Shown here: in pieces, positions 58,309 to 64,000 of the stretch | Position numbering within the stretch: position 1 is the stretch's first letter | Layout of the letters: each line of letters opens with the position of its first letter | Origin: Annona cherimola | Lineage: Eukaryota > Streptophyta > Magnoliopsida > Magnoliales > Annonaceae | Assembly (NCBI GenBank): GCA_030490835.1 | Contig: CM059975.1 | Coordinates: 6,227,579-6,291,578, forward strand | Length of the DNA stretch: 64,000 nucleotides | Direction of reading: 5' to 3' | The notes under the pieces: model-generated | What the model saw: only the letters and a program-made list of their open reading frames with translations | Told to the model about the DNA's origin: nothing | Database searches by the model: none | Program-made: the position numbers and the translations under genes

Positions 58309-61300
58309 CCTACCCCGGGTGGTTTGCGGACCGCTGCACGGACACGTGGCACCTGCGTTCTCCACTAGAGGGAGGCCTTGCATGGAAGTGTTCTCGCGTT
58401 TCTGATATTTTCATGGCTCATAGTTCGGAAAAAGGAGAGAAAAAAAAAAAAAACCGTTGGTCTTCTTTCGGTGGGGCCCGCGTCGATGGTCCCCTCGCCA
58501 TTGTCGTTGGGCATGGAAATGCCTTTCTGTTGGGTGGCCTCCGAACATGCCATGCGCGGGACATTCACTTCTCCAGGGAGATTGTTTATTTCAAGTGTTG
58601 GTAAGACTTTATTATTGTCGCCAAATCGATTCGTCAATCATGCAGGATTAGAGTGCGGATCGAGTTCATTAAAATTGTAATGGATTAATACGATGTGTAT
58701 AAAAATATAAATGAATAATTTAAATAACACAAGTGAATACTAAAAAGTAGAAGATATTAGAATAAATAAGCAAATCTTTCGCGCACCTGATGGTGGGCAA
58801 TCACCCTTCGATTATCCCTTTTAAAATTAATTCGAAACATATTTGAAATGCAATATTATGCTAAGAATGACACTTCTGGTAGTCGAGAATGTTTAGACTC
58901 GTTAATTTATCTGGTGATAAAAGTCTATATTTTAAAGTACCAAAGGGCGTCGGCGGGACACCAGTTCCACTTGTTTTAGCTTTTTCAATTGAAGGAAAGA
59001 ATTTTTGGGGGCAGAGCGCATGGATGGTATTACGTAGGACGCAATGGCCCAACAACTGGTTTGCTTTCCCAAGCAAGATTTTAGTTGGCATCATTGGCGT
59101 TGGACCCTACGTGCAGCAGGGCATTCATTCTGTAGTCTCAGTGTCTGGCCCATGTCATGTCAACCTAATTTGTTATTGAAACAAATTACTCTTTTCCAAA
59201 TATTACCCATGTCGCCAATCTGATTAAGTCTAATATGGTCCTTCACTTCTTAGTAAGGTAAAAATTCGGTAAATAATGACTATAAATACATGCAGAAACG
59301 ATGACAAATTCATAAATTATTAAACGATGTAAATGGTGAAGTACATATATGTATGTATGTACGTACGTACTATCATTTATATAGGGTGTGTTTGGTTGGA
59401 GGTAAAATTCTTATCTAATATGGTTCTTCACTTCTTAATGAGAACAAAATGGTAAATAATGATTTGAAACGCATGCAATAATGATGACAAATTTATAAAT
59501 TGTAATAATGGAAATGGTGAAGTTTTTCACCCTATCCCAAGCATTCTGGTGCCTTTTCTAGACTACACCCTACACGAATTCACACTCAGTGATACCTGGT
59601 GGAACTAGGCTGTGAATGCCCGGTGCAAGCAAAGGCATTGGTGTCCTGGAAATGATTGGCACCTATGACATGGGCCATCACGTGGGCAGCACGTTGAAGA
59701 TTGATGCTGTTTAACTAGAGATGTGGGCCACCAGGTTGATAGTTTCATAACGACCGCGTACGCCTACATGCCGCACTACAGCACAGTTTGTGTTTCGGAT
59801 GCCCTCTTATCCGTTCAACCAAACCGTTTTAAACCGTCACGTCAACCTAATATATTTATTTTAGTTTTATTTTTTTAAAAAAATATGTATGATTATATAA
59901 TATGAATAATGCATAAATGTGGTATCCTCCTATCAAAATCCTCGTTGACCTGCGACCGTGCGAAGTCTAGTTCATTTTCTCTTTTAGGGACTCTTTGGAA
60001 CTTGGGTAGATTTAAATGGAAAAATGAAATGAATATAATGTGGGTAAATCGAAAAGAAACTGAGAATAGATAGGGTAATTATGCAAAAATATGTGGTTAA
60101 AAATGAAAAAATATGATGATTGGGTAATTAATAGCTATTATTTTTTCATTCTCCTCTGTTTCATTTCATTCTTAATTTACCAAGCAGCTGGTAAAAAAAG
60201 TTTGATCAATCGGCACTCGGCTCTTGGAATGCATTTTCATGGTCCAACCAGATAACATTGCCTACAGCTATCAAGTTCATTGTCATCCTTTTCATTATTC
60301 TAGCGGTGGAGTCTCAATGTGCACGTAATCAAGAGATGCAGATTTGCCTATATTCTCATTACCGATTTAAGATCATGTCTTCTAAATAAGAATATATTGT
60401 AGCAAATGTGCTCCTTGTTGTTCCACTACCCTTATAATGGGAGGAAGCTCAATGCCTTCTCTTTTTCTTTTCTTTTTTTAATACAAAATGTCTACTTATA
60501 ACAACGTGATTGCTTGAGTGATCTTTCTAGCTTCGTCGTGTTTTCAAGTAAATGAGGAAAAGCATTGAAGTAATCACTTTCGGTGTCACTAAATGATGGA
60601 AAGCTTACACTATTACACACATAGTTAACGAGAGAAGCAATGCTAAAAATGTAAAAGGAGTCGGTAAATTTTAATACGAAGGAATGCTCATTGGTGATAG
60701 AGCATTCTTAAAATCTACGATTAAATATGTCTCCACTAACTTAAGAAATATGACTACAATGATGTCCTTAAATGATGATTAGGGAATTGGCTAAAGCCTT
60801 TCAAGCATGAAAGAAATGTTTTTGAAAGATCAAGGAGATTTATCTTAGATGTGTTGCATAAAGTAGATTTGCTTCCAAAATATTAAGTGAAACTTATATA
60901 GACCTTTTTTTCTCATACTAGTGTGACATTAACGAATACACGACTTACTATATTATTAAATCAAGGGGTTATAAGCATGGTTTATCAACATGGTTCACCT
61001 ATCACAAATGACTATGTTGGGACAGTCAAAAGTAGCTAAGTTCGAGACTAAGGTTGCTGACGATCAGTAAAGCAATACTATACAGCCTTGTATGTGGAGG
61101 AGTTGACCCAGATGACCTCTTTCATGGATATAGCGTTGTTTGAGACTAAGGTTGCTGACAATCACGTTGTTACAGTATTTACCTTATAACTCTAAATGAC
61201 ATGACATTTCTTATGTATGAAGCGAATGCATGTTTAGACACTCAAACAAGGTTTGTTGGCTTTGGTTGAAATTATTTTAGTGAAGCTCCACTACTTCATT

Positions 61301-61625
61301 TTATTATGTTATTGTAACGAGGTGTTTGGAAGTACCTAAAGGGATAGAGTGAAATACAAATGGCATAAGGAGATTAAACAAGAGGAAGTTGTTATTTGTA
61401 GTAAATAATAATTATATTAGGATTAAAAAATAGTATTTAGAATAAAAAATACAATTATTATGTATCAAAATGGGATATTGTATTTAAAAAGGCTTTATTT
61501 GAGAATGTGAAATCTTATTTGATTCTTCCATATCTCATTAGGGCTATTTGGATAATGAAGAAAAGAACTTAGATTTTTTATTATGAATTTTTGGATCAAA
61601 AGAGTTGTCCACTTAAAAATTGATA
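58309..61625. other. Low-copy intergenic DNA, no gene supported
   Basis: 58320-59180 is GC-richer with frames of 60-100 codons that carry no domain. 59342-59372 is a (gtat/gtac) tetranucleotide run. 59384-59420 holds a Tourist end fragment (GGGTGTGTTTGG). 60500-61400 reads like very old coding DNA with many stops, but I could not match it to any transposon protein. Confidence 0.35.
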
Positions 61626-61629
61626 TCAG

Positions 61630-62182
61630 GGGTGCGTTCGATATTTGATAAAAGTTGTAAGGTATATTTGGTTACATTTGAAATTTTTCAAATTAAGGGG
61701 TTTATTTGTTAACATCTAAAACTTCCTACTCCTTATAACTATCTTTTTTTTTTTAATTATTTATTCACTTATTCATATACAATTATCATACTTTCTAATT
61801 ATTTTTATACAATTACTCATACATTTACCATATTTATTTTAACTTTATTCTCTTTACTTTTTATCACTAATCACATCATATCATGTTAATTTCTCGTATT
61901 TCAAATTTTTTTTATCAAAAGTCTTATAATTTCCCAAATAAACTTTACAATTTTTAGTCTGAATTTTTTATTCTCTATACTTACTTTATTTTTAATTATT
62001 TTTATTACAGCTATGCTACTTTTTAATCATTCTACATAATTACTCATATAATTAACATATCTATTTTTAATTTTATTCTTTTTACTCTCCATTATTATCC
62101 TAATGTATTATATATATATATTTTTAAAAATTTCATACAAAATTTTTTTATCCAAAAGTTTCATCACTTCTCAAACACACTT
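61630..62182 (+). mobile_element. Tourist-like MITE with a second Tourist copy inside
   Basis: The outer copy starts 'ggtgcgttcgatatttgata' and 'aaagttgtaa', is interrupted, and resumes with 'caatttttagtctgaatttt' near 61948, ending 'ctcaaacacac' at about 62178. The inner copy (about 61661-61945) starts 'ggtatatttggttaca' and ends 'tttcccaaataaacttt'. Two full sets of internal blocks are present in order. Confidence 0.65.
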
Positions 62183-62187
62183 TTATA

Positions 62188-62415
62188 AAAAAAGTTTAAA
62201 ATAATAAAAATTAATATAATATGACAGAAACCATGATTAGGAATAAAATTAATAAAGTTAAAATAATCGAGTAACCGATTGAAAATTTATTAAAAAAATC
62301 TAAAAGTAGAATAATTATATGATAAAAGGTAAAAAAATAATTGAAAAATACAATGACTATAAAGAAAAAAAAAGTTTTAGAGGGAAAAAACATTTGTGGG
62401 TGAATAACATACGGC
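62188..62415 (-). mobile_element. Degenerate reverse-orientation Tourist-like MITE
   Basis: Reverse-complement blocks ('ataaagttaaaataatcgag', 'tatgataaaaggtaaaaaa', 'ttgaaaaatacaatgact') are recognisable. Ends are decayed. Confidence 0.5.
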
Positions 62416-62519
62416 ATGACAGCAATCCTTGAAAAAAGGCAAAAAGGAAATCAAAAGGCAAAACGAACACTTATGAAATTCGGGCATCTTCCTCCCATTT
62501 GCATCTCAAGGGCGAGTAA

Positions 62520-62776
62520 GGGGACGTTTGGTAACATACTCATATGAGAACCATTATTTTTCCATAGTATTTGGTTTTCCAAGATCAATCATTACTATAT
62601 CAATCATACTATTTTTTCCACTTTTACCTCTACATTCTAATCATTTTTCCTGTCAACTGCATACAACAAATCTATTTATTCCAACTATACATCTATCATT
62701 TTCTATCAATCACACATTTATCAAAATATTCTCTTTTTTCATTTTTCACCCTTTTACACATTAACGAACGTCCCCT
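62520..62776. mobile_element. Short TIR MITE with GGGGACGTTTGG ends
   Basis: The left end reads AAGGGGACGTTTGG after TA; the right end reads CGAACGTCCCCT followed by TAA. The inverted repeat AGGGGACGTT is perfect. The duplication can be read as TA (mariner/Stowaway-like) or TWA (Tourist-like). Interior frames of 78-90 codons are AT-rich artefacts. Confidence 0.75.
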
Positions 62777-62779
62777 TAA

Positions 62780-63160
62780 TGGAAAAATACACGGAGGTCC
62801 GGAAAACGGCTACGTGTCATGGTTTGTCCACGTCAACAGATAGCACTCCTACGAAAGGCACGCGAGAGCCACAGTACAAAGTACGACACACGTGTTTAAG
62901 AGGCCGACTTCGGATGCGCGCCAATCGCCTTCTTCGCTGCTCGGAGCTCCGAAAGGGGTGCATTTTCCACTTGTCAGCCGGCCAGGAGCTGCGTTGCTGG
63001 CACGTGCCACATCACTTTCCTAGGCGACGCACTGCGCTGGCAGGGCCGCAGGGATGGAAGCGCACGTGCGAGGAGATTGTGATCCGCGTCAACAACTAAC
63101 CATGATTAGAATGACCGTGGTTAAGACTATGGTTAACGGCGTTCTCCGTTGCTATAAAAG
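62780..63160 (+). promoter_or_regulatory. Promoter of the AGC-kinase-like gene
   Basis: TATAAAAG at 63153-63160 is the likely TATA box. Upstream, a GC-richer stretch holds many ACGT cores: tacgtgtca (62811), acacgtgttt (62889), gcacgtgcc (63000) and gcacgtgcg (63061). These are G-box/ABRE-like sites bound by bZIP factors. The MITE at 62520-62776 ends just upstream. Confidence 0.55.
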
Positions 63161-63184
63161 GTCCCTCCGTCTTTTCTAACCGTA

Positions 63185-63762
63185 AAAATCTCAGAGAGCG
63201 AAAGCTGCTCGTCCTCTTCCTGTCTTCCCCACTGAGAAGAGAGCAAAAACCCCAAATGTGCAGTAACCCTAGGAATCCATCCAATTGAGAGAGATCCAGG
63301 ATTCTTCCCTACCGGGATCCAATGGCTCCTTTCTCTTAGAAAGCCAGCTAGATTTTACGTCGGAACAGCAAAAAATTCCTGTATCTTATGCTGGAATCCA
63401 AGATCTTGTTCTTCCTCGCTTTAGCTTTTATCTTCTTCCATCTTTCGGTGCGTGTTTTGACTAACTCCTTTTTGATTAGAGAATCGCAAGAGAAATCAAT
63501 GAACGTCTGTTTCTACACGTCCTTGGATTCGTCCCAAATAGTGAAACTTGATTCTCCGACTTTTCAGAAAAATACGCATCGTGCATGAAGGCATTTTCGT
63601 TTTGAGCTCAGAGTCTTACCATCGTTGGGGACTTTAGAAAGAAGAGGGCAGAAAAGTTCACATTTTTCTTTTTTTTTCCCCTTTCCGTTTCACACTGTCA
63701 CCATTCGAAGAAAGGAGAGATCTTGATTTTATCAGGGGGATATCGAAGCCTCTGCTCCTAAA
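63185..63762 (+). other. Long leader with several uORFs
   Basis: About 575 nt separate the expected transcription start from the main ATG. Upstream ATGs begin frames at 63256 (10 codons), 63322 (5 codons), 63388 (66 codons, to 63588) and 63585 (6 codons, overlapping the stop of the previous one). Such leaders often reduce or regulate translation. A leader intron from 63448 (GT) to 63735 (AG) is possible and would remove part of the 66-codon frame. Confidence 0.5.
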
Positions 63763-64000
63763 ATGTTCGAGTTCTTGCCGGACTCTGACGTTGAAACTGC
63801 CTCCGAAACTTTGAATTCCTGCAAGAGCTCAATGAGCGGCGACAGCTGCAGCACTTACAGCCGCTATTCCTTCGACGCTTTGGAGCTTCAGTCGAAAACC
63901 GGTCTCTCTCCGTCTCCGGACAACCTCCTCTCATCGAAGCCTCACCGGTCGTCGGATTCAGCATGGGAGGCAATCCGCAACGCTCTGTTCCGACGCAAGG
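63763..64000 (+). CDS. AGCVIII protein kinase (PINOID-like), N-terminus only
   Basis: The frame is open to the window edge (79 codons). It precedes the kinase domain and resembles the N-termini of plant AGCVIII kinases, best the PINOID group: a Ser-rich stretch SGDSCSTYSRYSFDAL (residues 25-40) corresponds to the 'SCSSFSRLSFDAP' type motif, and KPHRSSDSAWEAIR (59-72) to the conserved 'KPHRSSD-xx-IR' that leads into the catalytic domain. PINOID-type kinases phosphorylate PIN auxin efflux carriers at the plasma membrane; the assignment to that subgroup rather than another AGCVIII clade is tentative because no catalytic residues are in view. The start is chosen because an in-frame TGA lies at 63724 upstream. 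Confidence 0.65.
   Translation, partial: MFEFLPDSDVETASETLNSCKSSMSGDSCSTYSRYSFDALELQSKTGLSPSPDNLLSSKPHRSSDSAWEAIRNALFRRK

Noticed and set aside
58861..59179. Overlapping 77- and 96-codon frames
   Set aside because: No motif on either strand; no start, splice or poly(A) context.
60500..61400. Possible Ty1/copia coding remnant
   Set aside because: Translations in all forward frames are full of stops and I could not identify any integrase, reverse transcriptase or protease motif.
1..64000. CRISPR arrays, bacterial operons, rRNA genes and LTR-retrotransposons with paired LTRs
   Set aside because: No regularly spaced direct repeats of CRISPR type, no rRNA-like sequence and no pair of long direct repeats bounded by TG...CA with a primer-binding site were seen.

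Overview
The window is nuclear DNA of a flowering plant. The evidence is a three-exon psaK gene (a photosystem I subunit that is nuclear-encoded in plants), two eight-cysteine lipid transfer protein genes, the N-terminus of a plant AGCVIII-type kinase, GT-AG introns, and long AT-rich intergenic DNA packed with plant-type MITEs. I cannot resolve the taxon further from sequence alone.

Genes are sparse. Between about 20.9 and 29.5 kb lies a small gene island: a type-1 lipid transfer protein (+), a coiled-coil protein of unknown role (+, 5' end not resolved), a divergent lipid transfer protein-like gene (-) and psaK (+). At the right edge (63.76-64.0 kb) a PINOID/AGC-kinase-like coding region begins after a TATA box and a long leader with several uORFs, and runs off the window. 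I see no shared pathway among these genes. The two LTP-like genes are probably distant relatives, and psaK and the kinase are unrelated neighbours.

The rest is mostly small DNA transposons, many recognisable directly from inverted termini and target-site duplications. They are: (i) Tourist/PIF-Harbinger-like elements of about 280 bp with GGGTGTGTTTG-type ends and TAA duplications; (ii) a family of about eleven copies ('family A') sharing a core around 'aatcaacataataaaatag', including a four-copy head-to-tail array at 1.2-2.6 kb; (iii) hAT-like elements with 8-bp duplications (33.4, 39.1, 55.5 and 57.6 kb); (iv) palindromic foldback elements (9.2, 16.1, 17.1, 35.2, 38.8, 41.7, 52.0 and 55.7 kb); (v) a roughly 480-bp 'family C' (6.7, 10.6 and 42.3 kb); and (vi) a possible non-autonomous CACTA-like element (48.8-53.5 kb). 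Several are nested in one another. Two decayed reverse-transcriptase-type remnants are present: a 5'-truncated LINE at 13.66-15.04 kb and an RNase H-like fragment at 17.9-18.0 kb. Low-copy, GC-richer islands near 0.1-0.6, 5.4, 13.0-13.45, 37.9-38.6, 44.6-45.0, 46.75-47.15, 57.1-57.6 and 58.3-59.2 kb contain only open frames I cannot support as genes.

I found no convincing new molecular system. The most notable observations are the transposon nesting and architecture, the divergent LTP-like gene, the unidentified coiled-coil gene and the unusual leader of the kinase gene.
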